From positions 1 through 64,000 of the forward strand of contig NZ_LAZU01000051.1 in the NCBI RefSeq assembly GCF_000987955.1: DNA of 64,000 bases, written 5' to 3'. Position numbers and translations under genes: made by a program. Under the pieces are notes generated by a model. The model worked only from the letters and a program-made list of their open reading frames with translations, ran no database searches and was not told the DNA's origin. Below, one piece after another: positions 28,919 through 37,835 of this stretch (its first letter is position 1; every line of letters begins with the position of its first letter). This stretch comes from Paenibacillus sp. DMB20. GTDB lineage: Bacteria > Bacillota > Bacilli > Paenibacillales > Paenibacillaceae.

Positions 28919-31301
28919 GTGACGGTGATTATGATGAGTATGGACATGATCAGTAATATAACGGATATAAAACTTGGGGTAACCTATAGCAAGGCGGGAA
29001 GCCGGTTCAGCTTGTGGTCGCCGTCCGCCCGGGCCGTATCACTGATGTTATATGAAGACGCGGGAGTTTATAACGAAGCAGGCGTGGCCGCGGATCATAA
29101 AGACGGGACCGAGTACCCGATGGAGCGGGACGAGGATGGCGTATGGACGGCGAGGATTGAAGGAGAAACCGCCGGTTTGTTCTATATGTACAAAGTTTTT
29201 CATGAAAACGGAGAATGCCGTTATGCGGTGGATCCTTATGCGACGGCGGTTTCCGCCAATGGGTGCCGGGGCGCCGTTGTCGACCCCGAGGTCTGCAACC
29301 CGGAGGGCTGGGAACAGGATAAACGCCCGCCGTTCGTTCAGCCCGCCGATGCGGTGCTCTATGAGCTGCATGTCAGGGATTTCTCGATATCCCCTGACTC
29401 CGGCATGAAATATAAGGGGAAATTTAAAGCTTTTACGGAGACGGGATTGAAGGATGCACACGGAAACCGTCTCGGGATCGATCATTTAGCCGAGCTTGGG
29501 GTGACCCATGTTCACCTGCTGCCGATCTTCGATTTCAAAACGGTGAATGAGCTCAAATCCATGCCGTTTTATGAACCGGAAGGAGAATACAACTGGGGAT
29601 ACGACCCTCAGCATTACAATGTTCCGGAGGGATCCTACGCGACCGATCCAACCAGGCCGGAGGTGCGTATCCGCGAATGCAAGGAAATGATTCAAGCGCT
29701 TCACCAAAAGGGCATGAGAGTGATTATGGACGTTGTCTACAATCACACGTACACGGTGGATGACGGGCCGTTTGAGCCTGTAGTGCCAGGGTACTTTTAC
29801 AGGAAAAACGCGGATGGCGGGTTATCCAACGGCTCGGGCGTCGGCAACGAACTGGCGACCGAGAAACCGATGGTACGGAAATTTATCAAAGATTCCCTGC
29901 GTTATTGGGCGGAGGAATATCATGTTGACGGGTTCCGGTTTGATCTGATGGCTCTGATCGATACGGCGACCCTTTGCGAAATCGTGGAAGAACTGCGCCG
30001 CGAGGTGGATCCCGGCATTCTGGTTTACGGAGAGCCCTGGACCGGCGGAGAAAGTCCGCTTCGGGACAAAACCGTAAAGGGAAGCCAGCGGGGCAAGCGC
30101 TTTGCCGTGTTTAACGATCATTTCCGTCAGGCCATCAAAGGCGATAATGACGGCGGAGGCAGGGGATTTGCCACCGGGGAAGCCTGGTGCGAAGGCGCCA
30201 TAGCGGAAGGCATGATGGGCTCCATTCATGATTTTGCGTATGAAGCATCGGAAACCGTTAATTATGTTACGGTTCACGACAACCTGAATCTGTGGGACAA
30301 AGTTCTCGCATCCCAGAACAAATGGGAGGAATCCGGCCTGATCCACATGAACGACGGCCGACCTGCAGACGGAAGCTCGCTTCAGGAGAAGCTGGCGGCT
30401 TCCAACCCTTACGCCTCCGTATCGGTTATGGACGTGATGGCCTCCGATCCGGTGAGGCGATGCCTCTTGGCTAACGGCATTGTGCTTCTGTCTCAGGGAA
30501 TTCCGCTGATTCACGCAGGCGACGAACTTCTCAGAACCAAGTTCGGCGATCATAACAGCTACCGGAGCGGCGATGGAATCAATGCGATGCGATGGAGCTG
30601 CAAGGAACGGTTTTTACCGGTTTACGACTATTACCGGGGGTTGATCGCGCTGCGACGGAAGCATCCTGCGTTCAGAATGAGCTGCAGGGAGCAGATTGAA
30701 AAGCATATGGAAATCATCCGCTGCAGCGACCAGATCGTGGCTTACAGGTTAAAAGACCACGCTGGAGGCGATGCCTGGAAGCAGATCGTCGTGATCGTGA
30801 ACGGGAATCCTAAAGCCTTGGACGTTGAGCTGCCGGCAACCCCGTACAGCTGGAATATCGTCGCGGATGAACGCAGGGCAGGGGTGGAAACCCTGTCCCA
30901 AGTGGATGAATCCTCGGTTTCCGTGCCCGGACTCTCCATCATGGTACTGTATGAGGACGAACGGCGGCCGAAGAAACACAAGGTTAAAGTTGAAGTGGAA
31001 TACGAGCGCCAGGATGGCTGCTATGAAGGCTGGAACCTTTGGGTGTGGGGCACCGGGGTTGAGGACGGACGGATCGATTTCATGGAGGAAGACCATGGCA
31101 GGGTAAAGGCTGTTTTTTTATGCGGCTTCCGGGGTGAAGCGGATTGGATGTTTAGTCCGGCTGAACGATTGGGAAGCGAGAGAATGGGAGAATGACCTAT
31201 TCATCGAGGTGCCATCCGGCAAAAGAGAAATCAAGGTTAGGGTAGCCAGCGGAAAAGAGGGCTTTCACGGTCCGGATTCGGTATCCGATATGGCAAGCTG
31301 A
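28919..31301 (+). CDS. pulA: type I pullulanase with C-terminal CBM41-like domain, frameshifted at the end
   Basis: A GH13_14 enzyme that hydrolyses alpha-1,6 links in pullulan and branched glucans. An N-terminal CBM48 (about 15-110) precedes the barrel. YNWGYDP is the type I pullulanase signature. The catalytic residues are Asp in GFRFDLMAL, Glu in LVYGEPWTGG and Asp in VTVHDNLN. Residues from about 685 resemble CBM41 (YEGWNLWVWGTG), unusual at the C-terminus. There is no signal peptide, so it may act on internal or imported maltodextrin. The start is uncertain (GTG 28919 or ATG 28931; weak RBS). One inserted base near 31145-31152 hides the real tail (RLNDWEAREWENDLFIEVP), which ends at TGA 31299-31301. 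Confidence 0.9.
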
Positions 31302-31310
31302 CATGCAAAT

Positions 31311-31340
31311 GGAGCCTTCCGGTTTTAACCGGAAGGCTCC
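31311..31340 (+). terminator. pulA terminator
   Basis: GGAGCCTTCCGG-TTTT-(AA)CCGGAAGGCTCC is a perfect hairpin right after the corrected pulA stop, followed by ATTTC. Confidence 0.8.
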
Positions 31341-31406
31341 ATTTCATATTTAAGAGAGGGGTAATTATCATTACCCTCAATTTCGGTGGTTAAACCGCGA
31401 GAAAAT

Positions 31407-31640
31407 AAGAAAAACGCATATCGACGTACTTTCTCAGAAGACAGACCGCATATAGCGGAAGTTTTTTCTTGCGAGATAAGGGAAGCCGCGTCTCCGAAGC
31501 TTATACTTTCTTATCAAATAAAGAAAAAACGCATATCGACGTACTTTCTCAGAAGACAGACCGCATATAGCGGAAGTTTTTCTTGCGAGATAAGGGAGCT
31601 GCGTCTCCGAAGCTTATACCTTCTTATCTCTTAAGAAAAA
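31407..31640 (+). repeat. intergenic repeat family, locus 2 (A-B-A-B)
   Basis: A units at 31407-31470 and 31521-31584, B units at about 31472-31515 and 31586-31630. The outer AAGAAAAAC/GTTTTTCTT and inner CCGC/GCGG pairs are kept, while the left arm reads GCATATCGACG instead of GTCTATCGATG. The array ends one base before the ctc promoter. Open reading frames across it only translate the repeat. Confidence 0.92.
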
Positions 31641-31641
31641 T

Positions 31642-31667
31642 GTTTAGCAACCAAGGAAAGCGGGTAA
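31642..31667 (+). promoter_or_regulatory. SigB-like promoter of ctc
   Basis: GTTTAG (31642-31647), 14 bp and GGGTAA (31662-31667) match the SigB consensus GTTTAA-N13-15-GGGTAA at eleven of twelve positions. Bacillus subtilis ctc has a SigB promoter of the same form. Confidence 0.7.
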
Positions 31668-31708
31668 AGGATAGATAGACTTGTTTTCGTATAAGGAGGA
31701 TGTTAATC

Positions 31709-32338
31709 ATGACGTCAAAAGGAAACAATGTTCAACTTCAAGCGAAAGTCAGAAACGAATTTACCCGGGCTTCCCGCCGCAAAATACGGCAGAACGGCGG
31801 CGTTCCGGGCGTCGTATACGGATCCGGTACCGAAAGCATTCCGGTGTCCGTCAACCTGAAGGAAGCGGCAAAACTGTTTTATACCGGCCGCTCCGAAGTA
31901 TTCAATCTAAACATTGAGGGCTCGGATTCCGTCCCCGTGCTGGTTAAGGATATTCAACAGCGGGGCGGTAAAGTCATACATGTCGATTTTCTCCATATTT
32001 CGATGAACAAACCTGTCCGCGTCAGCATTCCCGTAGAATACCAGGGAACCGCCGCAGGCACGAAAACAGGCGGCATTTTGCAGACGCAAGTCACGGAGCT
32101 GGAGGTGGAAGGGCTTCCTGCCGATCTTCCGAGCGCCATTGAGGCGGACGTGTCCGGACTGGAGGTTGGGGATAAGATCACCGCTGGCGATCTGAAGCTG
32201 CCGAAGGGAGTAACCTTGCACGCTTCCGAAGAGGAAGTGCTGGCCTCCGTCATTATTCCGCGGGCCGTGGAAGCTGCCGAGGCTGAGGCGGCGGCGGGGG
32301 AAGAAGCGCCGGCTGAAGGTCAGGATAAAGAAGACTAA
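31709..32338 (+). CDS. ctc: 50S ribosomal protein L25 / general stress protein Ctc
   Basis: The long (209-residue) bacterial L25 that binds 5S rRNA. The N-terminal half (residues 1-95) is the L25 beta barrel (GGVPGVVYGSG and VLVKDIQQRGGKVIHVDFLHI), the C-terminal half is the TL5/Ctc beta domain, and the tail is Glu-Ala-rich and acidic. AGGAGG sits nine bases from ATG 31709; the upstream in-frame ATG 31700 overlaps the RBS. It is intact. It is separated here from the pth and mfd genes that often accompany it, and has its own stress-type promoter. Confidence 0.95.
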   Translation: MTSKGNNVQLQAKVRNEFTRASRRKIRQNGGVPGVVYGSGTESIPVSVNLKEAAKLFYTGRSEVFNLNIEGSDSVPVLVKDIQQRGGKVIHVDFLHISMNKPVRVSIPVEYQGTAAGTKTGGILQTQVTELEVEGLPADLPSAIEADVSGLEVGDKITAGDLKLPKGVTLHASEEEVLASVIIPRAVEAAEAEAAAGEEAPAEGQDKED

Positions 32339-32430
32339 TAAGGAACATCGGAAGATCGAGGCTCCCAATTTATAGGCACAATGCTAATGCGTTGGGATAA
32401 CCTTCTGCTTGAAAACAATAGATTCGATAG

Positions 32431-32473
32431 AAACAGCAGCAGCCGGGATTTCTTCTCGGCTGCTGCTGTTTTT
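32431..32473. terminator. bidirectional terminator between ctc and binding-protein gene
   Basis: AAACAGCAGCAGCCG and CGGCTGCTGCTGTTT pair perfectly, with A and T tracts for both convergent genes. Confidence 0.92.
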
Positions 32474-32543
32474 AACTCTCTTAAGACGACGAACGTTGCT
32501 GCTTGGCTCATTGCTTTTTTCCCGATCCCAATGATGGATTCCC

Positions 32544-33407
32544 TTACAGGGCGTTAACTCCCAGGGAGGGAGCGCCATCCCCGAAATATTTGCTCCAAAT
32601 CGCCAGGTAAGTCCCGTCCTGCTGCATCGTGCGGAGCGCGTTGTTAACAGCTGCCAACAGATCGGGGTTTCCATTCGCAACGGCTGCGCATACGTTATAG
32701 GTTTCATCCAGGGAATCGGCCGTCTTGACAGCCAGATCGGGCCTGGTCTGTTTCATGTTCAGCACGGACAGGCTGTCCGTTATTACGGCATCGACCGTTC
32801 GACGGAGGAGCAGATCGGTCGCATCCGAATAATTTCGGGCCTGAATGGTATTCGACCGATGCCGGGAAGCGATGCTCCGATATTCTCCGACGGCTTCTAC
32901 GGCGACATTTTTTCCCTTGATGTCCCGAAAGGAACGAATGTCGCGTTCGTCCGGTCTCACGACGAGAACCGGCGTGGCAGACATATATGCATCGGAGAAA
33001 TCGTACAAGCCTCTTCTCTTGGCCGTGTCCGCGACTTGATTAAAGACGGCATCGTAGGCTCCGCCAGTCAGGCCGGGCAGAAGGTCTTTCCACTGCTTTT
33101 CAACAAACACCGCCTTCATTTCCATATGTCTTGCGACTTCTTCCGCCAGCTCGACATCAAAACCTTTCAGGCTCCCATCGGCTCCGCGATAGCTGAAGGG
33201 CGGGTAATTGCCCTCCGTGCCAATCCTCAGCGTTCCGCGCAAAGAAGCATCCTGAAGAAGCCTTCCCGTATCCACCCGGTAGGGAGCTACCCCCATATTG
33301 GGTGTCGGAACCCTGTCGCGGGCCTGGTTATTGCCGCATCCGGATAAGAAGCCCAGAGCCAATGCGGCCGTCAACAGCAGTTTGCAAACCGTGGATATCC
33401 CGAACAT
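32544..33407 (-). CDS. amino-acid-type ABC substrate-binding lipoprotein (SBP family 3), orphan
   Basis: A periplasmic-binding-protein-like lipoprotein with the lipobox LGFLSGC (Cys near residue 25). The mature part is family 3: GTLRIGTEGNYPPFSYRGA, FDVELAEEVARHM, then DAVITDSLSVL, ending IWSKYFGDG. The family binds polar amino acids or related compounds. I use ATG 33407 (MFGISTVCKLLL), which has an upstream AAGGG; an in-frame ATG at 33428 lacks an RBS. No permease or ATPase genes adjoin it, so it must pair with a transporter elsewhere or serve as a sensor. The LysR gene lies just upstream on the same strand. Confidence 0.85.
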   Translation of the reverse strand: MFGISTVCKLLLTAALALGFLSGCGNNQARDRVPTPNMGVAPYRVDTGRLLQDASLRGTLRIGTEGNYPPFSYRGADGSLKGFDVELAEEVARHMEMKAVFVEKQWKDLLPGLTGGAYDAVFNQVADTAKRRGLYDFSDAYMSATPVLVVRPDERDIRSFRDIKGKNVAVEAVGEYRSIASRHRSNTIQARNYSDATDLLLRRTVDAVITDSLSVLNMKQTRPDLAVKTADSLDETYNVCAAVANGNPDLLAAVNNALRTMQQDGTYLAIWSKYFGDGAPSLGVNAL

Positions 33408-33492
33408 CTCAAAACCGTCCCTTCCCATAACGATGAATGATTGATGTAAAAGTTAGGATATCCCAAACCCGAGCATGTATTCGGAAGCGGGT

Positions 33493-34407
33493 TTATTTTT
33501 GAACGGAGCCAAGGTTGGCTGGTGTGCCGTTCTGCTGCAAATCATGAAAATAACCCGCAAGGTAATCCCTGAATTCCATGGCTGCCCTGGAAAGATATCG
33601 AGTCTCAAGCCAGGCGATATGGAAGGTTCGTTCGCATACGGGCTGTTCGATTTCCAGCTTTACCAGGGATAATTCCTCGCTGCTTTTGCATTCTCCCATA
33701 AAGGCCACGCCAAAGCCGGACCGGACCAAATCGGCGATGCTTGCGGGGTCCTCCACCTCGCAGACGACATTCGGCTCGAAGCCTGCCTGACGGCAAAACT
33801 CGTCGTTCATGATTCGTAAAGGATAGCTTTCCTTGTAGCCGACAAATGCCTCGTTTGCGGCCTCCTTCAAGTGAATGCGGGTCCGGTCGGCGAGTCTGTG
33901 CGATGGAGGGACGGCCAGATAGACCTTCTCCCGCAGCAACGGAAGCTGACGGATGCCTGGATGTTTGATCGTAATCGCGGTCAGTAAGAAATCGACCTCG
34001 TTTTCCTCGATCATCTGCTCCATTTCTTCCATCGAAGACTGAACGATATGAAAATTTACGTCCGGGTGCTGTTTAAGGAAATGCTGCAGAGGCTCCTTGA
34101 GCGATTCCAGGTTGGACAGCGCCAAGTGGATGCGTCCGTGCTCCAGCCCCGCAAGGTCGGCCAGCTCACGACGCCCCTCCTCCAGCAGCCGCAGAGCCGC
34201 CGAAGCCTTTTTCAGAAACGCTCTTCCGAACGGATTAAGCTTTATTTGCCTGGCTTGCCTGTCGAACAAAGGCACTCCCAAGTTCTCTTCCAGTCTGGCG
34301 ATGGTTTTGCTGAGTGCCGGCTGGGCGATTCGCAATTCCTCCGCGGCCTTGGTCATATGCTCAAGTCTGGCTACGGTTAGAAAATATTTAAGCTGTAGCA
34401 GTTCCAT
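33493..34407 (-). CDS. LysR-family transcriptional regulator
   Basis: A 304-residue LysR protein. The N-terminal winged helix reads LLQLKYFLTVARLEHMTKAA then ELRIAQPALSKTIARLEENLG; the effector domain follows from about residue 90. ATG 34407 follows GGGAG; the frame is open far upstream but without conserved sequence. It is divergent from the FMN-reductase remnant and the quinone oxidoreductase, and a perfect palindrome lies in between, so it probably controls them and itself. The effector is unknown. Confidence 0.9.
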   Translation of the reverse strand: MELLQLKYFLTVARLEHMTKAAEELRIAQPALSKTIARLEENLGVPLFDRQARQIKLNPFGRAFLKKASAALRLLEEGRRELADLAGLEHGRIHLALSNLESLKEPLQHFLKQHPDVNFHIVQSSMEEMEQMIEENEVDFLLTAITIKHPGIRQLPLLREKVYLAVPPSHRLADRTRIHLKEAANEAFVGYKESYPLRIMNDEFCRQAGFEPNVVCEVEDPASIADLVRSGFGVAFMGECKSSEELSLVKLEIEQPVCERTFHIAWLETRYLSRAAMEFRDYLAGYFHDLQQNGTPANLGSVQK

Positions 34408-34428
34408 TCCGATCTCCCTTCTTCTTTT

Positions 34429-34446
34429 CATATACTTAAGTATATG
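34429..34446. promoter_or_regulatory. 18-bp perfect palindrome, likely LysR operator
   Basis: CATATACTTAAGTATATG lies 22 bp upstream of the LysR start and 128 bp before the divergent reductase remnant. It contains ATAC-N4-GTAT, compatible with a LysR-type T-N11-A site. Confidence 0.5.
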
Positions 34447-34573
34447 CATATATGTCCATTTTTGTATTTTTTTATTATCTTTCTGTGATTTTAAAATGGA
34501 AGTGTGGAAAGAACAATACCTATCTCCATGTTTAACGATGAACATTCGGATTAGAAGATTACGGAGGGGTGAT

Positions 34574-34842
34574 ATGAAATTGTTGGTCATCAGCGGTAGC
34601 GCGAGAAGCCATTCCAATACGGGCGCCGTTTCGGAAATGGTCCGCCGCATGCTGGATAAGATAGGGGAAACGGTCGGAATTGACTTGGCTGCTTGAACGC
34701 TGTGGTTCAGCCGGGTCAGGTAGCGGTTGACGTGGAGCGTATAAACCGAATCAAGGGATCGATCGAGGACGCTTGTCTTCAGAGAATTGAGTCCATGCTC
34801 CGGGAGTTTGCACAGATGGCGGAGCAGCGGTCGGCAGAATAA
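34574..34842 (+). pseudogene. NADPH-dependent FMN reductase remnant with internal deletion
   Basis: ATG 34574, behind GGAGGGG, opens with the flavodoxin-like N-terminus of this family (KLLVISGSARSHSNTG) and stops at 34694-34696 after 40 codons. Immediately on, in another frame from TTG 34693, come the family's last residues (LNAVVQPGQVAVD, then RIKGSIEDACLQRIESMLRE) ending TAA 34840-34842. The middle, about 90 residues with the FMN phosphate/isoalloxazine loops (GSxPGxLKNxxDW region), is absent. This is an internal deletion, not a single-base error, so the gene should be dead. A misassembly collapse is the alternative. Confidence 0.7.
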
Positions 34843-34884
34843 CGGCAATAAGTGAGAGCCTTTACCAGAAAGGGGATGGATGTT

Positions 34885-35799
34885 ATGAAAGCTGCGGCGA
34901 TTAACGCATTTGGACCGCCGGACGTGTTGAAAATCATGGAGTTGGATCGCCCCGAGGCCGGTCCCGGTCAGGTTCGGGTAAAAGTAAAAGCGGCCGGGGT
35001 CCAGCCGTTCGACTGCGCGGTCAGGTCCAGCGGCTGGGTGCCGCCGGGATTAAAGATCCGGTTTCCGCAGATTCTGGGAAACGAATTTGCCGGCATTGTG
35101 GATCAGGTCGGTGAAGGAGTCGCGGATTTCTCAATCGGCAGCGAGGTTATGGGCTGGGCCATGTTGGCCTGTTATGCGGAATACGTGGTGGTCGGTACGG
35201 ATCAACTGGTCCGTAAACCCCAAGGGATGCCTTGGGAGGAGGCGGGGGTGCTTACGGCTTCCGGCCAGACGGCCCATACGGCACTTGAAGAGCTGGGCGT
35301 CGGTCAAGGAGATACGGTGCTGATTCATGCGGCGTCGGGCGGCGTCGGCACGATGGCCGTTCAGCTTGGGAGAGCCTGGGGGGCGACGGTGATCGGTACA
35401 GCCAGCGAATCCAATCATGAGTATCTGCGTTCCTTGGGGGCTATTCCGGTCACCTACGGGGAGGGGCTTGTCGAGAGGGTCCGCTTGCTGGCGGCTAACG
35501 GCGTGGATGCCGCCTTCGACGCTGCTGGCGATGAGGCGCTGCGCGCATCGCTCCAACTGGTCGAGAACCGGGATCGCATCGGCACCATCGTATCCTTTGA
35601 GCTGGCTTCACAGTCGGGCGTCAAATCCATCCGCAGCCAGCGCTCCGTAAGGCGCCTGAACGAGCTTGCCGAATTGTACGCAGAGGGAAAGCTGAAAATT
35701 CATGTACGGCGGACATTTCCTCTCGAACAGGCTGCGGAAGCGCATCGGGCTGTCGAAAAGGGTCATGGACGCGGAAAAATCGCTTTGGTAACCGAGTAA
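34885..35799 (+). CDS. zinc-independent quinone oxidoreductase-like MDR protein
   Basis: A medium-chain dehydrogenase/reductase of the NADPH:quinone oxidoreductase (Qor) type, 304 residues. The GroES-like half reads VLKIMELDRPEAGPGQVRVK and LGNEFAGIVDQVG, and the nucleotide fold has HAASGGVGTMAVQLGRAWG. The zinc ligands of alcohol dehydrogenases are missing, as usual for quinone reductases. I chose ATG 34885, nine bases from AAGGGG; GTG 34852 and ATG 34876 are in frame upstream. It follows the reductase remnant and may share a LysR-controlled promoter. Probable role: reduction of quinones or reactive enones. Confidence 0.87.
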   Translation: MKAAAINAFGPPDVLKIMELDRPEAGPGQVRVKVKAAGVQPFDCAVRSSGWVPPGLKIRFPQILGNEFAGIVDQVGEGVADFSIGSEVMGWAMLACYAEYVVVGTDQLVRKPQGMPWEEAGVLTASGQTAHTALEELGVGQGDTVLIHAASGGVGTMAVQLGRAWGATVIGTASESNHEYLRSLGAIPVTYGEGLVERVRLLAANGVDAAFDAAGDEALRASLQLVENRDRIGTIVSFELASQSGVKSIRSQRSVRRLNELAELYAEGKLKIHVRRTFPLEQAAEAHRAVEKGHGRGKIALVTE

Positions 35800-35855
35800 T
35801 CACTTGGAACATGCGTGCGTGGCCTTCCGCTTATCTAGTAAGCATAGTGCCATTT

Positions 35856-35887
35856 ACCGTCGGTCTTTTTGCCGGCGGTTTTTTTTA
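35856..35887 (+). terminator. terminator after quinone oxidoreductase
   Basis: ACCGTCGG and CCGGCGGT (one G-T pair) with a T8 run. The remaining 35888-36022 shows nothing clear. Confidence 0.75.
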
Positions 35888-36022
35888 TTGTACGGGGCAA
35901 GCTGATTAAGAGGAGAGGACGACTAAGGAACCCGGGCTTCCGGTTATCCCGGTTTACCGCAAGATTAATGCTCGGTAGTTATCTTGCAGACGGGAGTTCC
36001 ATCCTTTATGATTACAAGGAAA

Positions 36023-36051
36023 TTGATCTCTATCGCGATTTCCAATGTATT
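36023..36051 (+). promoter_or_regulatory. possible promoter of the DUF2905-GT2 pair
   Basis: TTGATC, 17 bp and TGTATT lie 24 bp before the DUF2905 start. Confidence 0.35.
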
Positions 36052-36074
36052 TTTTCATTTGAGGTGATAAATGA

Positions 36075-36290
36075 ATGCATCCGGTAACCAAAACACTGCT
36101 CATTCTCGGCGGCGCCCTGATCGTTATCGGCCTGTTGTGGCCGCTGATCGGCCGGTGGATCGGCAGGCTGCCCGGCGACATTGCGGTGGAACGGCCGGGC
36201 TTCCGGTTTTATTTTCCGATCGTGACGTGCATCGTGATCAGTGCGGCCGGATCCTTGATTATGTACCTGATCCAGCTGTTCCGGAAATAG
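36075..36290 (+). CDS. DUF2905 small membrane protein
   Basis: A 71-residue protein with two hydrophobic segments (residues 5-25 and 45-66) separated by a short polar loop with the family motif GRLPGDIAVERPGFRFYFP. DUF2905 proteins are common and uncharacterised. GAGGTGA lies eight bases from ATG 36075; ATG 36071 is in another frame. It sits 22 bp before the glycosyltransferase start, so the two are probably co-transcribed. Confidence 0.85.
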   Translation: MHPVTKTLLILGGALIVIGLLWPLIGRWIGRLPGDIAVERPGFRFYFPIVTCIVISAAGSLIMYLIQLFRK

Positions 36291-36312
36291 GTTGCAACGA
36301 CAGGAGAAGAAC

Positions 36313-37678
36313 ATGAACAACACGAATTTGAACAATACCAACTTGACGTCAAAGGCTGAGGGATCCAGGGGCCGGAAAAAGCATTACATCCCGGTAAAAC
36401 GAAAGTTTTACGCCAGCCATCTGTTTGCATTGGCCTGGATGGCCATGTCCATTGTCTTTTCCATACCGTGGGTAAGGGATTTCGGAGAATTGGTTACCCT
36501 TCCGGTCAGTCTTATAGTCATTGGAGGCATCTCTTATCTGCCTGGCTATATGAACGCGTTTATGGTCTCCAGTCTGCTGTTTGACCGGCAGCCTTCCTTC
36601 AAAGTCACCAATTCGAAGGCGCCGGTATCCATTCTCATTGCCTGTCATAATGAAGAGGAAAACATTAAGGATACGCTCCGTTATATTTCTGTTCAGGATT
36701 ATAACGGCCCCCTGCATATCTGCGTCATAGATAACAACTCCAGCGACAACACCCCGGAGGCGGCCCGATTGGGCGCGAAGGAACTGGGGCTTGAGATTAC
36801 CGTGCTGTCCGAAACGGTGCCGGGCAAGCACCATGCCTTGAACCGAGCGATTGAGAATGTAGAGACCGAGTTGGTTATTACCCTGGATGCCGATACGGTA
36901 TTGCATCCGTCAGCAATCAGGTATCTTATTTCACGGCTAGTTTCGTCCCCGGATGATGTATGTGCCGTTGCGGGTACCGTGCTGGTACGCAACAGCCGGG
37001 GGCGATTTTTGGCAAGGGTTCAGGAGTGGGATTATTTCTTAGGGATTGCAAGCGTCAAGCGTCTGCAGGGTCTATTTCAAGGAACGCTTGTTGCCCAAGG
37101 CGCTTTTTCCGTCTATAAGACAAAAGCGGTTAAGGAGGTTGGAGGGTGGCCTGACGCCATTGGAGAGGATATCGTGTTGACCTGGGGGTTTCTCAGCCGA
37201 AACTGGAGGGTCTATTATGAACCGCTTGCGGTTGCCTTTACCGATGTGCCGGAGGGCCTGCGGCATTTTATAAGACAGAGAAGCAGATGGGCCAGAGGGA
37301 TGATTGAAGCCCTCAGAATCACGAAGCCGTGGAAACAGCCTATACCCTATGTAAAATATATGACGGGCGTTAATCTGGTCATGCCATACCTGGATTTCGT
37401 ATACACCTTTTGCTGGCTCCCCGGTCTGGTGTTTGCCATGTTCGGGCATTACTGGATTGTCGGTCCGGCCACGCTGTTTGTGCTTCCCCTCGCCCTGTTG
37501 CAGAACTATATATTGTACCGTTACCAGCGGGGGATTTTTTCGTCGGCTCGACCTTAAAATCAGGCAGAATCGCTTCGGCTTTATAGCCTTCGTGCTGTTC
37601 TATCAAATGCTGATGAGCCCTATATCGGTCTGGGGGTATCTGCAGGAAATGTTCAGGCTGCGGAGGGTGTGGAAATAA
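36313..37678 (+). CDS. membrane family-2 glycosyltransferase (poly-GlcNAc/hyaluronan synthase-like), frameshifted
   Basis: A processive-type GT2 enzyme: two N-terminal membrane helices (about residues 30-75), a GT-A domain (SILIACHNEEENI, VIDNNSSDNT, LDADTVLH as DxD, GEDIVLTWGF as the acceptor ED, and RQRSRWARG as QxxRW) and C-terminal helices. This pattern fits IcaA/PgaC, NodC and chitin/hyaluronan synthases. AGGAG precedes ATG 36313. One extra G in the G5 run (37529-37533) truncates the open frame; corrected, it reads YRYQRGFFRRLDLKIRQNRFGF and ends at 37678. No icaB/icaC partners adjoin it, so the product polysaccharide is unknown. Confidence 0.85.
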
Positions 37679-37706
37679 CCGATGATACAGGCATGTTGAG
37701 GGAAAA

Positions 37707-37742
37707 GGGGTATCCGGAAGGGGAGAATCTTCCGGATACCCC
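37707..37742. terminator. bidirectional terminator
   Basis: GGGGTATCCGGAAG and CTTCCGGATACCCC form a 14-bp perfect stem between the convergent glycosyltransferase and khtU genes. Confidence 0.85.
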
Positions 37743-37835
37743 TATTTCAATCGCCTGGCTTCCGATGGTTGTTTGGAACGATGTTCCGGGTCAAGATCCA
37801 AGCCATCGGCACCCATTGTGTATGGAGGATGAAAA

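Noticed and set aside
31386-31634. An 82-codon open frame across the repeat array at 31.4 kb, with similar short frames at 7.6 and 60.6 kb
   Set aside because: The protein is only a translation of the DNA repeat in shifting frames; there is no RBS and the inverted arms explain the conservation better.
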